A stretch of 64,000 nt of DNA, taken from Citreicella sp. C3M06. GTDB taxonomy: Bacteria > Pseudomonadota > Alphaproteobacteria > Rhodobacterales > Rhodobacteraceae. Of this stretch, positions 27,107 to 36,439 are shown one piece after another. Below the pieces are notes generated by a model. The model was not told the origin of the DNA and did no database searches. It saw nothing but the letters and a program-made list of their open reading frames with translations. The stretch is from the NCBI RefSeq assembly GCF_018860705.1, contig NZ_JAHKQA010000072.1:62001-126000 (forward strand). The letters are read 5' to 3'. The first letter of the stretch is position 1. Each line of letters starts with the position of its first letter. The position numbers and the translations under genes are program-made.

Positions 27107-28273
27107 TCAAAGAGGAACGTACTCCACGACGTCTCGTGCGGGGCGTGCAGGGTCGTGCGGCGGGCGGACCACCAGCGCGTTAGCCTCGCCCAGAATGCTG
27201 AGAAGAGAACTGTCCTGACGGTCGAACACGCGCACCCCATCCGGCCCCAACCGCGCCCGCATATAATGCTCTCGCGGACCGTTCGCGCCCAGATCACTGG
27301 CCAGCGGAGCCTGTTTGCGCGGCGCGGCGGCGCGTGGAAGGCCAAGCATCGCGCGGATCACTGGAAGCAAGAAGATATGCCCGCAAATGATTGCCGAAAC
27401 GGGATTTCCCGGCAGTCCGATCATCATGCTGCCGTCAAGACGGCCCGACATCAAAGGCTTTCCGGGGCGCATCGCAACCTTGTGGAAGGCGCGCTCAAGG
27501 CCAAGATCTGCGGCGACTTTCGCGACCAGATCGTGATCGCCAACCGAGGCACCGCCAATGGTGACCACCATATCGGCGTCGTCGATCAGGCCGAAAACCG
27601 TGCGCAGGGCGCTGTCGCTGTCACGGGCAATCGGCAACAGGCGCGGCTCGGCTCCGGCGGCGCGCAGCATCGCATGCAAGGCAAAGGTGTTCGAGGCGAT
27701 GATCTGGTCAGGGCCGGGGTTTTCTCCCGGCATGACCAGCTCGTCGCCGGTCGAGATCAGCGCGACCTTCGGACGCCGCGCAACCGGCACCATCGCAATG
27801 TTCATCGAGGCCAGCAGCGCAATATCTTGCGGGGTCAGGCGGCGCGGCGCCTGTATGGTGTCTCCGATATGAAAGTCACAGCCCGCGGGGCGGATGTTGT
27901 CGCCAACTCCAAGCCTGTCGGTGACAAGGATTTCGTCGCCAGAACGATCTACATCTTCTTGAATGATAACGGTATTTGCGCCTGGCGGGACCGGCGCGCC
28001 GGTAAAGATCCGCACCGCTTCACCCGGCCCGACAGAACCGTCAAAGCCCAGCCCGGCGGCAGATTCCCCGATCACCTTCAAGCGCATTCCCGGGGCAGCG
28101 GCACATGCGGCGTAGCCATCCATTGCCGAGGCGGAAAAGGGCGGCTGCTCACGCCGGGCATAGACCGTCTGGGCCAGAACCCGTCCGTTCGCCTCAAGCA
28201 GTGGCACCTCTTCGCAGGGCATCTGTCCGGCAAGGGAGAAAAGCCGGTCGAGCGCGTCGGATACAGTGATCAT
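27107..28273 (-). CDS. moeA: Molybdopterin molybdenumtransferase
   Basis: A 388-residue MoeA. It inserts molybdate into adenylylated molybdopterin to give the molybdenum cofactor. The N-terminal region has [10 protein letters not shown] (about residues 45-54), the central MoCF domain has [10 protein letters not shown] and the SVGDHDLV stretch, and the C-terminal beta domain ends in a YVPL strand. Length is normal. The ATG overlaps the moaC stop by four bases, and lexA follows after 78 bases with its own promoter. Confidence 0.96.
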   Translation of the reverse strand: MITVSDALDRLFSLAGQMPCEEVPLLEANGRVLAQTVYARREQPPFSASAMDGYAACAAAPGMRLKVIGESAAGLGFDGSVGPGEAVRIFTGAPVPPGANTVIIQEDVDRSGDEILVTDRLGVGDNIRPAGCDFHIGDTIQAPRRLTPQDIALLASMNIAMVPVARRPKVALISTGDELVMPGENPGPDQIIASNTFALHAMLRAAGAEPRLLPIARDSDSALRTVFGLIDDADMVVTIGGASVGDHDLVAKVAADLGLERAFHKVAMRPGKPLMSGRLDGSMMIGLPGNPVSAIICGHIFLLPVIRAMLGLPRAAAPRKQAPLASDLGANGPREHYMRARLGPDGVRVFDRQDSSLLSILGEANALVVRPPHDPARPARDVVEYVPL

Positions 28274-28746
28274 GATGCCTCGTAGAGGCCTGATTTTCCG
28301 CCATCTTTGAGGATCACGCGCATGCCGCCGATCTGCATGCCGCGGTCAACAGCCTTGGCCATGTCATAGACGGTGAGCGCTGCGGTCGAGACCGCTGTCA
28401 GCGCCTCCATCTCGACACCGGTGCGTCCGGTGGTCTTGACCGTCGCCTCGATGCGAAGACCCGGAAGCGACGGATCGGGCCGCAGATCGACCGACACTTT
28501 GCTGACTGGAAGCGGGTGACACAGCGGGATCAGATCCGGGGTCTTCTTGGCCCCCATGATCCCGGCAAGCCGGGCGATGCCGATCACATCGCCTTTGGCG
28601 GCGCGGCCTTCGATAATGATCTCAAAGGTTTCGCGCTCCATCTTCACCCAGCCCTCGGCGGTGGCGACGCGCGCGGTTTCGGGCTTGTCAGAGACATCCA
28701 CCATATGGGCATTGCCGCTGGCGTCGAAATGGGTCAGCCCGCTCAT
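28270..28746 (-). CDS. moaC: Cyclic pyranopterin monophosphate synthase
   Basis: A 158-residue MoaC, which converts the MoaA product to cyclic pyranopterin monophosphate in molybdenum cofactor synthesis. Key blocks are [16 protein letters not shown] (residues 76-84) and [17 protein letters not shown] (about 110-126), with the catalytic Lys in the C-terminal VKDGG-type region here written [13 protein letters not shown] overlaps with trpC before it and moeA after it show translational coupling. Confidence 0.97.
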   Translation of the reverse strand: MSGLTHFDASGNAHMVDVSDKPETARVATAEGWVKMERETFEIIIEGRAAKGDVIGIARLAGIMGAKKTPDLIPLCHPLPVSKVSVDLRPDPSLPGLRIEATVKTTGRTGVEMEALTAVSTAALTVYDMAKAVDRGMQIGGMRVILKDGGKSGLYEAS

Positions 28747-29546
28747 GCTGCCACCGGATCGCGCAGCAACTGCCGTGTTGCGGTTTCGACATCGGGCTGG
28801 CGCATCAGGCTTTCGCCGATGAGAAAGCTCCGCGCGCCATAGGCAGCCATGTCCGCAAGGTCCGCAGGGCTGTTCAGGCCGCTTTCCGAGACCAGAAGAC
28901 GCTCGGGCGGCACGGTTTTCGACAGCAGGCGCGTTGTCTCAAGACTGGTCTCGAAGGTGTTGAGATTGCGATTATTTATGCCGATCAGCGGTGACTTCAG
29001 CAGCAGCGCCCGTTCGAGTTCTGCGGCGTTGTGCACTTCGATCAGCGCATCCATGCCCCAGAAATTTGCCGCGTCTTCAAGTTCGGCGGCCTGAGCATCC
29101 GAGACGCTTGCCATGATGATCAGGATGCAATCGGCCCCGAGGGCGCGGGCCTCGGCGACCTGATAGGTGTCATACATGAAATCCTTGCGCAGCGCCGGCA
29201 GCGACGTGGCAGCGCGGGCATCGACAAGGAACTGCTTGGCGCCCTGAAAAGACGGTGTGTCGGTCAGGACCGACAGGCAGGTCGCCCCGCCACGCTCGTA
29301 AGCGGCGGCCAATGTCGCGGGGTGAAAATCTTCGCGGATCAAGCCCTTGGAGGGCGAGGCTTTCTTGACTTCGGCAATCAGGCCGTAGCCCGTCTCGCTG
29401 GCCTTGCGCAGCGCCTTGGCGAAGGGGCGCACGGGCGATGCATCGCGCGCCTGTGCTTCGATCTCGGGCAGCGGGCGGGCGGCTTTGTCGGCGGCCACTT
29501 CCTCGAGTTTATAGGCCTTGATCTTGTCGAGGATCGTCTGGGTCAC
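28743..29546 (-). CDS. trpC: Indole-3-glycerol phosphate synthase
   Basis: A 267-residue TIM-barrel enzyme of tryptophan synthesis. Present are [13 protein letters not shown] (about 54-66) with the catalytic lysine, LRKDF, and NNRNL and SESGLN for the phosphate and glutamate positions. It is monofunctional, not fused to TrpF. The GTG start overlaps the ung stop (GTGA), and the stop overlaps moaC. Fourth gene of a unit that starts with trpG. Confidence 0.96.
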   Translation of the reverse strand: MTQTILDKIKAYKLEEVAADKAARPLPEIEAQARDASPVRPFAKALRKASETGYGLIAEVKKASPSKGLIREDFHPATLAAAYERGGATCLSVLTDTPSFQGAKQFLVDARAATSLPALRKDFMYDTYQVAEARALGADCILIIMASVSDAQAAELEDAANFWGMDALIEVHNAAELERALLLKSPLIGINNRNLNTFETSLETTRLLSKTVPPERLLVSESGLNSPADLADMAAYGARSFLIGESLMRQPDVETATRQLLRDPVAA

Positions 29547-30193
29547 GGGCGGCCTCCCTGCGGCGTTGTCCAGTTGATGGGGATTTCGCCCCTTGCAATA
29601 AGCCAGTCATTGACGCGGGAAAAGGGGCGCGAGCCGAAAAATCCCCGGCGCGCCGATAGCGGCGAGGGATGCGCCGAGCGCAGGATCAGATGACCGTCGC
29701 CCTGAATGGCGGGCGCGAAGCCCTGTGCGTGGTTGCCCCACAGAATGAAGGCGCGCGGACGGTCGCCAAGCGTTTCAAGAACTTGGGTGGTCAGTTTTGA
29801 CCAGCCAAGCTTGGCGTGCGCGCCAGCATTTCCCGCCGGAACGCTCAGCGCGCTGTTGAGCAGCAGAACGCCCTGATCGGCCCAGAACCGCAGATCGCCA
29901 TTCGGCGGGCAGGTGCCGAATTCCGCCTGAAGCTCCTTGTAGATGTTGCCCAGAGAGCGCGGCAGCGGCCGCACATCTGGTTCGACCGAAAAGGCAAAGC
30001 CATGCGCATGGCCCGGCGTCGGGTAGGGATCCTGCCCAAGGATCACCACGCGCACCTTTTCGGGCGCAACCGCATCGAGCGCGGCAAAGCGCTGCGTGAC
30101 CGGGGGCAGGATGTCATCGCCAGCGGTCAGCGCGGCGATGCGCGGCAGATCCTCGGTGAAAAAGGCCAGCGAGGCCCAAGCCTTGGGCGTCAT
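29543..30193 (-). CDS. ung: Uracil-DNA glycosylase, family 1
   Basis: A 216-residue family 1 UDG that removes uracil from DNA. The water-activating motif is [13 protein letters not shown] with Asp55, followed by the uracil-pocket [11 protein letters not shown] segment and the DNA-intercalation loop HPSPLSA near residue 175. All catalytic elements are intact. It is embedded between trpD and trpC with four-base overlaps on both sides (ATGA and GTGA), so it must be expressed with tryptophan genes. A base-excision repair gene inside a trp operon is unusual in general. Confidence 0.96.
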   Translation of the reverse strand: MTPKAWASLAFFTEDLPRIAALTAGDDILPPVTQRFAALDAVAPEKVRVVILGQDPYPTPGHAHGFAFSVEPDVRPLPRSLGNIYKELQAEFGTCPPNGDLRFWADQGVLLLNSALSVPAGNAGAHAKLGWSKLTTQVLETLGDRPRAFILWGNHAQGFAPAIQGDGHLILRSAHPSPLSARRGFFGSRPFSRVNDWLIARGEIPINWTTPQGGRP

Positions 30194-31212
30194 GCGGCGG
30201 CTTGCGTGGCCTCGGCCAGCGCTGTCACCTTGCCAAGCGCGGCGCCGCTGTCGATGCTCTCGCGCGCCAGCTCCACCCCGGCGCGCAGGTCGGCGGCCTT
30301 GCCCGCGACCACGATCGCCGCCGCCGCGTTCAGCAGCACCGCATCGCGATAGGCGGTCTTTGCCCCGTTCAGCAGGGCTCGGAAGGCGACTGCGTTCTGG
30401 GCAGGGGTGCCGCCAATGATGTCCTCGAAGGGGTGCACGGGCAGTCCGGCGTCTTCGGGGTGAATTTCGGCCTCGCGCACCGTGCCGTCTTCTTCAAGCG
30501 CGGCCAGCCAGCTGATGCCGGAAATCGCCAGCTCATCAGTGCCATCAGAGCCATGCACCAGCCATGCCCGCTCGGACCCAAGCTGGCCCAGCGTTTCGGC
30601 CATCGGGCGGATCATCTCGCGCGAGAAGGCGCCGGTGAGCTGGCGCTTGACCGCGGCGGGGTTGGTCAGCGGCCCGAGGATGTTGAAGATCGTGCGGGTG
30701 CCCAGTTCGGTGCGCACCGGCATGACGTGCTTCATCGCGGGGTGATGCATCGGCGCCATCATGAAGCAGATGCCGACCTGTGACAGGATCGGTGCGATGG
30801 CCGACGCTGGCAGCATCACCTGCACGCCCATTTCCGACAGCGCATCGGCAGAGCCGGATTTCGACGACAGGTTGCGGTTGCCGTGCTTGGCCACCACCAC
30901 ACCGGCGCCCGCGACGACAAAGGCCGCGGCGGTCGAGATGTTCAGCGTGCCCTTGCCATCGCCGCCGGTGCCGACGATGTCGATGGCGCCTTCGGGCGCG
31001 CTGACCCGGTTGCATTTGGCCCGCATCACCCCGGCGGCGGCGGCGTATTCATCCACCGTCTCGCCGCGGGTGCGCAGCGCCATGAGAAAGCCACCCATCT
31101 GCGCCGGGGTCGCTTCGCCTTCGAACAGCACCCCAAAGGCGGCCTCAGCCTCCGCGCGCGTCAAGGGGCGGGTGGCGGCGGTGCCGATCAACGGCTTGAG
31201 GCGATCGCTCAT
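30190..31212 (-). CDS. trpD: Anthranilate phosphoribosyltransferase
   Basis: A 340-residue TrpD transferring phosphoribose from PRPP to anthranilate. The PRPP loop [15 protein letters not shown] (about residues 80-94) and [15 protein letters not shown] (about 109-123) are complete. Length is typical for the separate, unfused enzyme. It overlaps trpG and ung by four bases each. Confidence 0.97.
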   Translation of the reverse strand: MSDRLKPLIGTAATRPLTRAEAEAAFGVLFEGEATPAQMGGFLMALRTRGETVDEYAAAAGVMRAKCNRVSAPEGAIDIVGTGGDGKGTLNISTAAAFVVAGAGVVVAKHGNRNLSSKSGSADALSEMGVQVMLPASAIAPILSQVGICFMMAPMHHPAMKHVMPVRTELGTRTIFNILGPLTNPAAVKRQLTGAFSREMIRPMAETLGQLGSERAWLVHGSDGTDELAISGISWLAALEEDGTVREAEIHPEDAGLPVHPFEDIIGGTPAQNAVAFRALLNGAKTAYRDAVLLNAAAAIVVAGKAADLRAGVELARESIDSGAALGKVTALAEATQAAA

Positions 31213-31790
31213 GCGGGGACTTTCATCGTATCCAGGAAGTTCTTGATCAGCGCGTGGCCATGCTCCGAGGCGATGCTCTCGGGGTGGAATTGCACGCCGT
31301 GGATGGGCAGGTCGCGGTGACGCAGACCCATGATCGTGCCATCGTCAAGCCAGGCATTGGCGATCAGGCAGTCGGGCAGGGTGGCGCGATCGACCACCAG
31401 CGAATGATAGCGTGTCGCCTCGAACGGGTCGGGCAGCCCGTGGAACACGCCGGTGTCGTCGTGATGCATCGTGCCCATCTTGCCATGCACGATTTCGGAA
31501 TGCTGCACGACCGTGCCGCCAAAGGCCTGCCCGATGGTCTGGTGGCCAAGACAGACGCCGAACAGCGGAATGCCGGTTTCCGCCGCCGCCTCGGTCAGTG
31601 CAAGGCAGATGCCCGCCTGATCGGGATCGCAGGGGCCGGGGCTGAGCAGGATGCCCGAAGGCTTCAGCGCCATCGCCTCCTGCACATTCAGCGCATCGTT
31701 CCGCCAGACCTGCGTTTCGACCCCAAGCTCGCCCACATAGTGAACAAGGTTCCAGGTGAAGCTGTCGTAGTTGTCGATGAGCAGAAGCAT
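31209..31790 (-). CDS. trpG: Anthranilate synthase glutamine amidotransferase
   Basis: A 193-residue class I glutaminase that delivers ammonia to TrpE. The triad is Cys80 in FGVCLGHQ plus His and Glu in VQFHPES near residue 175. The DNYDSFT opening is characteristic. The ATG gives the standard length; the open frame continues upstream but through the divergent deacetylase gene. It is the first gene of the trpG-trpD-ung-trpC-moaC-moeA unit. trpE is not in the window. The 186 bases to the divergent gene should hold the operon promoter; no attenuator leader peptide was recognised. Confidence 0.96.
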   Translation of the reverse strand: MLLLIDNYDSFTWNLVHYVGELGVETQVWRNDALNVQEAMALKPSGILLSPGPCDPDQAGICLALTEAAAETGIPLFGVCLGHQTIGQAFGGTVVQHSEIVHGKMGTMHHDDTGVFHGLPDPFEATRYHSLVVDRATLPDCLIANAWLDDGTIMGLRHRDLPIHGVQFHPESIASEHGHALIKNFLDTMKVPA

Positions 31791-31976
31791 TGGGGCAATC
31801 TCGGGCTGGTAGGATTGGGTTGGTCCGGGGTATACATGCGCCCGGAGAAGGTGCAGCGTCAAGGGCATGCGCCGCAAGCGACCGTCCGGCGAACGGATGG
31901 CATTGATGGATGGGCAAGGACAGCCCGCGCCCGGGATCGGCAACGCGGGGACAGGCAGGTCAGGGGACGATTGGCG

Positions 31977-33446
31977 ATGGCGAAGAGCTTTGTCGCAGGG
32001 GCGATGGTCGGGTTGGTGGTGTCGGGGGCCGGGGCTGCGGCGCTGTCTTTGCTGATCGGTCCGCCGCAAGCCGTGACGCCCCGACCGGATGTCGAGATCT
32101 CGGACCTGCCTTCGGTTGCGCCGCAGAGCACCGATGCCGACCAGCCTGATGTCGGCGAACCCGGGCTCGCTGTGCCTCAAACCGCGCAGACGCAGCCCGC
32201 AACTGTGGCCTCGCCAGAGCTGCCATCCGAGCCGGTCGTCGACACCCCCGAGCCAGAGACCAGCCTGCAGATGAGCGCCGAATCCAGCGCTCCGGCCGCG
32301 CCGGTCCAGCCAGACCCGGTGGCAAAGCCCATCGACGACGCCCTTGCGCTTGATATGTCGGCGCCCGCCGTCGATGACACCGGCCCCGAGATCCCGTCTG
32401 CGCCACGGCCCGAGCTGGCGGTTCCCGCGCCGGTGGCAACCCGTCCTGCGGCACCTGAGCAGATGGTGTCGGCGACAGACGAGGCGCAGGCCGAGCCGGG
32501 GGCAGAGCTTTCCACCGCAACGCCCGAGCCGCCCTTGCCGATGCCCGCGCCGGTGCCGGCCCCCGTCGATCTTCCGACCATTGGCACCGCCCCTGTCGAA
32601 ACCACGGAAACTGCCCCGCAGGTCAGCTCTGACACGGGCGCGCCGTCGATCGGCGCCCCGGCGCAATCGCTTGTTGACCGCGATGGTCCCGTGCCGAAGC
32701 GGCGCTTGCCCAGCATTGGCAGCGCGCCGCTTGCCGATACGACAGACACCGAAACCGGTCCGTTGCCACCGCTTGTGCGCTATGCCGCCGCCGCTGACAT
32801 TGCCGAGGGAGAGCCGTTGATGTCGGTGGTGCTCATCGATGACGGCGCTGGCCCGCTTGGCCCCGACATGGTCGGGGATCTGCCGTTCCCGGTCAGCTTT
32901 GCGGTCTCGTCCTCGCATCCGAATGCCGCCGCTGCGGCGCGCGCCTATCGCGCCGCTGGCTTCGAAGTGCTGGCAATGGCCGGTGTGCCGAAGGGCGCGC
33001 AAGCGAGCGATGTCGAGGTCAGCCTCGAAGGTGCGCTTGGGGCGGTGCCCGAGGCCATCGGCGTGCTCGAAGATCCGGCGAGCGGTCTTCAGGAGACGCG
33101 CTCCGTCTCCGAGCAGGCGGCGCAATTCCTGCGCGACACCGGACACGGGTTGCTGATGATGTCCAAGGGCATGGGCACCGGCGAGGCGCTGGCGCAGCGG
33201 GTGGGGGTGCCGACGGCGCAGGTGTTCCGCGATTTCGACGGCGCCGGACAGGACCCGCGCGTCATGCGCCGTTTCCTTGATCAGGCGGCGTTCCGCGCCC
33301 GTCAGGAAGGATCGGTCGTCATGCTTGGGCGGCTGCGCGCCGATACGCTGACGGCGCTGGTGATCTGGGGCCTTCAGGACCGCGCGAGCAGCGTCGCGCT
33401 GGTGCCGGTATCGGCCATCATGACGCAGGGCGCCGCGCCGGGCTGA
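31977..33446 (+). CDS. Divergent polysaccharide deacetylase (YibQ-like)
   Basis: A 489-residue exported protein. One N-terminal membrane segment (about 5-27) acts as signal anchor. Residues 30-260 are a long Pro/Ala/Thr/Glu-rich low-complexity linker that could span the periplasm. The C-terminal 220 residues match the YibQ family of divergent polysaccharide deacetylases: [36 protein letters not shown], and [15 protein letters not shown]. The family is related to NodB-type deacetylases but its substrate is unknown. It is placed next to trpG, as yibQ is in R. sphaeroides, but here the two are divergent. The ATG was chosen at the beginning of the anchor; a TTG six bases earlier is also possible. 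Confidence 0.85.
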   Translation: MAKSFVAGAMVGLVVSGAGAAALSLLIGPPQAVTPRPDVEISDLPSVAPQSTDADQPDVGEPGLAVPQTAQTQPATVASPELPSEPVVDTPEPETSLQMSAESSAPAAPVQPDPVAKPIDDALALDMSAPAVDDTGPEIPSAPRPELAVPAPVATRPAAPEQMVSATDEAQAEPGAELSTATPEPPLPMPAPVPAPVDLPTIGTAPVETTETAPQVSSDTGAPSIGAPAQSLVDRDGPVPKRRLPSIGSAPLADTTDTETGPLPPLVRYAAAADIAEGEPLMSVVLIDDGAGPLGPDMVGDLPFPVSFAVSSSHPNAAAAARAYRAAGFEVLAMAGVPKGAQASDVEVSLEGALGAVPEAIGVLEDPASGLQETRSVSEQAAQFLRDTGHGLLMMSKGMGTGEALAQRVGVPTAQVFRDFDGAGQDPRVMRRFLDQAAFRARQEGSVVMLGRLRADTLTALVIWGLQDRASSVALVPVSAIMTQGAAPG

Positions 33447-33455
33447 GCCGAAAGA

Positions 33456-33629
33456 TCAGGCCGAGCGATCATCGCGCCCGACCGGGGCCATGCCCCATCG
33501 CGCCAGCAGTCCCAGCCCCAAAAGCAGCGGAATCACGGTTCCCGCGCCCCAGGACAGAACGGCCCAGACCGTCAGCCCGCCAAGGGCGAGAACGGTTATG
33601 ATCAGGAAAACCAGGTGGGTCACCGGCAT
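33456..33629 (-). CDS. Small two-helix membrane protein (57 aa)
   Basis: Not recognised as a named family. The 57-residue product has two hydrophobic segments (about residues 5-22 and 26-43) joined by a short turn with WG, and a charged tail (RDDRSA). A perfect AGGAGG ribosome binding site stands five bases before the ATG, which strongly supports translation. It lies head to head with the radical SAM gene, 145 bases between the two starts, and tail to tail with the YibQ-like gene (9 bases). Whether the LexA box in the shared region also governs it is open; the box is 118 bases from its start. Confidence 0.75.
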   Translation of the reverse strand: MPVTHLVFLIITVLALGGLTVWAVLSWGAGTVIPLLLGLGLLARWGMAPVGRDDRSA

Positions 33630-33738
33630 GTTCGCCTCCTATCTACTGTTAAAGATAGGTCTCGCACCCTTGGGAATAAAGCAGATTTCTTCAGGATCGG
33701 TGAATTCTTTGCAAACGCGCCGCCTGTCATGTTCCACC

Positions 33739-33768
33739 TTGCGAATGTTCGCATAATGTTCCTATTCT
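33739..33768 (+). promoter_or_regulatory. SOS-type promoter of the radical SAM gene
   Basis: TTGCGA and TATTCT are spaced by 18 bases, and the spacer is filled by GTTC-GCATAAT-GTTC (33747-33761), a perfect alphaproteobacterial LexA direct repeat like that before lexA. A third GTTC stands at 33731. A start point seven bases after the -10 would fall on the ATG itself; no Shine-Dalgarno is visible. Confidence 0.8.
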
Positions 33769-33774
33769 TGCGGC

Positions 33775-34857
33775 ATGAGTGCAGAAAGATCCATCACCGC
33801 AGAGCGTCGCGCCGGGCGCGGCGCCTCCAGCCGCGATTGCGGGCGGTTCGAACGTCACCGCTATGAAGATGCGCATGATGGCTGGGATCTGCCCGAAGAG
33901 CTGCCGCCGCTGCGCACGGAGGTCGTGCAAGAACGGCCGCGCAGCCTGATCAACTATGTGCGCTCTCCGGATGTGCCGTTTGATCGCACGATCAATCCCT
34001 ATCGCGGCTGCGAGCATGGCTGCATCTATTGCTTTGCCCGCCCGAGCCACGCCTATCTTGGCCTGTCGCCGGGCCTCGATTTCGAGACGAAACTGGTGGC
34101 GCGGCCGGACGCGCCCGAGGTGCTGGCGCGCGAATTGCGGGCGCGGCGCTATCGCCCGCAGACCATCGCCATCGGCACCAACACCGATCCGTATCAGCCC
34201 ATCGAGCGTGATCGCGGCATCATGCGCGCCTGTCTCGAGGTGCTGCGCGATTTCAATCACCCGGTCGCCATCGTCACCAAGGGCACGCTGATCGAGCGCG
34301 ACATCGACATTCTTGCGGATATGGCGCGGCGAGGGCTGGCGCGGGTCGGGATCTCGGTTACCACGCTGGACGCGACTCTGGCACGGCGGATGGAGCCGCG
34401 GGTGCCGTCTCCGACGCGCAGACTGGCGACGATCCAGCGGCTGAGCGCCGCCGGGATCGAGGTGCGGGTGATGGCTTCGCCGGTGGTTCCGGCCCTGACC
34501 GATCCGGAGCTGGAACGCATTCTCGAGGCCGGGGCCAAGGCCGGTGCGGTGGCGGCGAGCTGGATCATGCTGCGCCTGCCGCGCGAGGTCTCGCCGCTGT
34601 GGCGGGCATGGCTGGCCGAACATTACCCGGATCGCGCCGCGCGTGTCATGGCGCGCTTGCGCGAGATGCACGGAGGTCAGGATTACAGCGCCGACTGGGG
34701 CCGCCGGATGCGCGGCGAAGGTCCTTACGCCGAGCTGATCGCCCGCCGTTTCGCGCTGGCAAGCCGCAAGCTGGGGCTGGACCGCAAACTGCCGCCACTG
34801 CGCACCGACCTGTTCGCGCCCCCCGCACGGGCGGGCGACCAGTTGAGCCTGTTCTAG
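33775..34857 (+). CDS. PA0069-family radical SAM protein with clamp-binding tail
   Basis: A 360-residue protein of the PA0069/Rv2578c-type radical SAM family, distantly related to spore photoproduct lyase. The 4Fe-4S cluster motif is CX3CX2C: Cys79, Cys83 and Cys86 in YRGCEHGCIYCFAR. IGTNTDPYQPIE and VAIVTKGTLIERD follow, typical of the TIM barrel of the family. The last eight residues are AGDQLSLF; Q356-F360 (QLSLF) matches the consensus beta-sliding-clamp binding pentapeptide. The promoter contains a LexA box. Together these point to a DNA-repair or damage-tolerance enzyme acting at the replisome, but its lesion is unknown. The stop codon shares CTAG with the stop of the convergent HAD gene. 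Confidence 0.9.
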   Translation: MSAERSITAERRAGRGASSRDCGRFERHRYEDAHDGWDLPEELPPLRTEVVQERPRSLINYVRSPDVPFDRTINPYRGCEHGCIYCFARPSHAYLGLSPGLDFETKLVARPDAPEVLARELRARRYRPQTIAIGTNTDPYQPIERDRGIMRACLEVLRDFNHPVAIVTKGTLIERDIDILADMARRGLARVGISVTTLDATLARRMEPRVPSPTRRLATIQRLSAAGIEVRVMASPVVPALTDPELERILEAGAKAGAVAASWIMLRLPREVSPLWRAWLAEHYPDRAARVMARLREMHGGQDYSADWGRRMRGEGPYAELIARRFALASRKLGLDRKLPPLRTDLFAPPARAGDQLSLF

Positions 34858-35516
34858 GCGCTCAGCCGGGCAAGAATGCCCTCCAGCGCCGGGTCTTCGT
34901 AATCGGCGATGGTGATCTTGGCGCCGGCTTCGCGCAGGCGATCCTCGGGCAGGCCAGACCGGATGCCGACCGCATAGCCGCCAGAGCGCGCGGCGGCGCG
35001 CATGCCGCTCGGGCTGTCCTCGAAGAGGATACAATCCTGCGGGCGCACGCCCAGCTCGCGCATGGCCAGCAGATAAGGTTCGGGGTCGGGCTTGGCGCGG
35101 GCGCATTCATCCCCGATGATCAGCAGCTCGAACCGCTTGCGCAGGCCGATGGCCTCCAGCATGTATTCGCCGTTTTCGCGCGGCGCGTTGGTCACCACCG
35201 CCAGCCGCCAGCCCTCGCGGTCCGCCCGGTCAAGCAGCGCCTCGGCCCCCGGCATCGGCGCTGTCCCATGGCCGAGGCTGTCGCGAAACCGCGCCTCTTT
35301 CTCGTCAGAAAGCGCCTGCGGGTCTTCGCCCGGAAACAGCTTGGGAAAGCTGTCGAGGTTGTGGTTGCCGTGAATCTGCGTCTCGTAGATCTGCTGGGTC
35401 AGGGTCTTGCCGCGCTCGGCAAACATCTCGGCGAAGACCTGGTAATGAAGCGGGTCCGACAGCAAAAGCGTGCCGTCGAGATCAAACAGAAGTGCCTTGC
35501 TGCCAGCAATCGCCAT
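34854..35516 (-). CDS. HAD-IA family hydrolase
   Basis: A 220-residue haloacid dehalogenase-type phosphatase. Motif I is FDLDGTLLLSD with nucleophile Asp12, motif II is the VVTNAP segment, motif III the Lys in AKPDP, and motif IV is FEDSPSG. A helical cap inserted after motif I (about residues 18-85) makes it subfamily IA, like phosphoglycolate phosphatase or beta-phosphoglucomutase; the substrate cannot be assigned. The ATG MAIAGSKALL fits the family start better than an in-frame one 17 codons upstream. It converges on the radical SAM gene; the two stop codons overlap as CTAG. Confidence 0.9.
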   Translation of the reverse strand: MAIAGSKALLFDLDGTLLLSDPLHYQVFAEMFAERGKTLTQQIYETQIHGNHNLDSFPKLFPGEDPQALSDEKEARFRDSLGHGTAPMPGAEALLDRADREGWRLAVVTNAPRENGEYMLEAIGLRKRFELLIIGDECARAKPDPEPYLLAMRELGVRPQDCILFEDSPSGMRAAARSGGYAVGIRSGLPEDRLREAGAKITIADYEDPALEGILARLSA

Positions 35517-35714
35517 GGTTGGTCCTTGTGCGTCTTGAGGGCGCATCGCGCGGCCCTTTCGTGGCACTGATAGCGGTAAAACCGCTTGGATGCACTCGTT
35601 TCCCGCGCGGCTGCCCGACCGCTTTTGGGGAAGTGTTTACCGTTGCTTAGGGATGTGCTGCGAGTGTGCCTTGGGCGTCGGGCGAATGGCAGACAGCAAG
35701 GGGCAGGGCAGCCG

Positions 35715-36413
35715 ATGGTCATCGCGATAGACGCGCACAGGATCGCCTACATGGCGCTGCCCAAGGCGGGGTGTTCCACCGTCAAGGCGGCGCTGGCGCA
35801 GATTGATCCAGCCGTCGCGCTGCCGCCCGAGCCTGCCGACGTGATGCAATGGCATCAGATCTATCCCACCCGGCGCTTTCGCCCGCATCGCTGGGAAGCC
35901 TATGATCATGGCTGGTGGCGCTTTTGCGTGGTGCGCGACCCGTTGCGGCGGCTGTTGTCGGCTTATGTCAACCGCGTGGTCGAACTGGGTGAATTACGCA
36001 ATTCCCGCAAGCTCTTGCGTGGCCGGGTCGATCTGCCGATGGACCCGGACCCGGATTTCTTCTTTTGCAATATCGCGGCCTACATGGATGCTGCGTCGGC
36101 GATCCGGCATCACATGCTGCCGGCGTGGCTGTTTCTTGGGCCGGATCTGGCGCGCTATGATCAGATCTACCGAACCAGCGAGTTGGCGCAGTTCGGGCGG
36201 GATCTGTCGGCGCGCACCGGGCTGCGTGTCGATATGCGACATGAGAACAGCTCGAGCCTGCGGCTTGGCCTTGACGATCTGCGCCCCGACACGCAGGCGG
36301 CCCTGCGCGAGAGGCTTGCGCCTGAATACCTGTATTTTTCGGGTATGTTCGATAATCCCTTTGTGACCGGGCGGGAACGCGCTTGCGTGGCGGCGTTGCG
36401 CCGCGTATCCTGA
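35715..36413 (+). CDS. Sulfotransferase family 2 protein
   Basis: A 232-residue P-loop-like sulfotransferase. The PAPS 5'-phosphosulfate loop is MALPKAGCSTVKAAL (about 14-28) and the 3'-phosphate segment is VVRDPLRRLLSAYVNRV (about 74-90), as in the carbohydrate sulfotransferase type (Sulfotransfer_2). It may decorate a surface glycan or lipid with sulfate. The first in-frame ATG would be 43 codons upstream, but MVIAIDAHRIAYM follows a purine-rich AAGGGGCAGGG site and starts at the first strand. It stands alone between the HAD and ppx genes. Confidence 0.75.
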   Translation: MVIAIDAHRIAYMALPKAGCSTVKAALAQIDPAVALPPEPADVMQWHQIYPTRRFRPHRWEAYDHGWWRFCVVRDPLRRLLSAYVNRVVELGELRNSRKLLRGRVDLPMDPDPDFFFCNIAAYMDAASAIRHHMLPAWLFLGPDLARYDQIYRTSELAQFGRDLSARTGLRVDMRHENSSSLRLGLDDLRPDTQAALRERLAPEYLYFSGMFDNPFVTGRERACVAALRRVS

Positions 36414-36439
36414 CACCAAGTTGATATTCGGAAAGGCGC

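Noticed and set aside
31209-33146. Long minus-strand frame extending trpG to 645 residues
   Set aside because: Only the last 193 residues look like protein of a known family; the rest is the mirror of the YibQ-like gene in GC-rich DNA.
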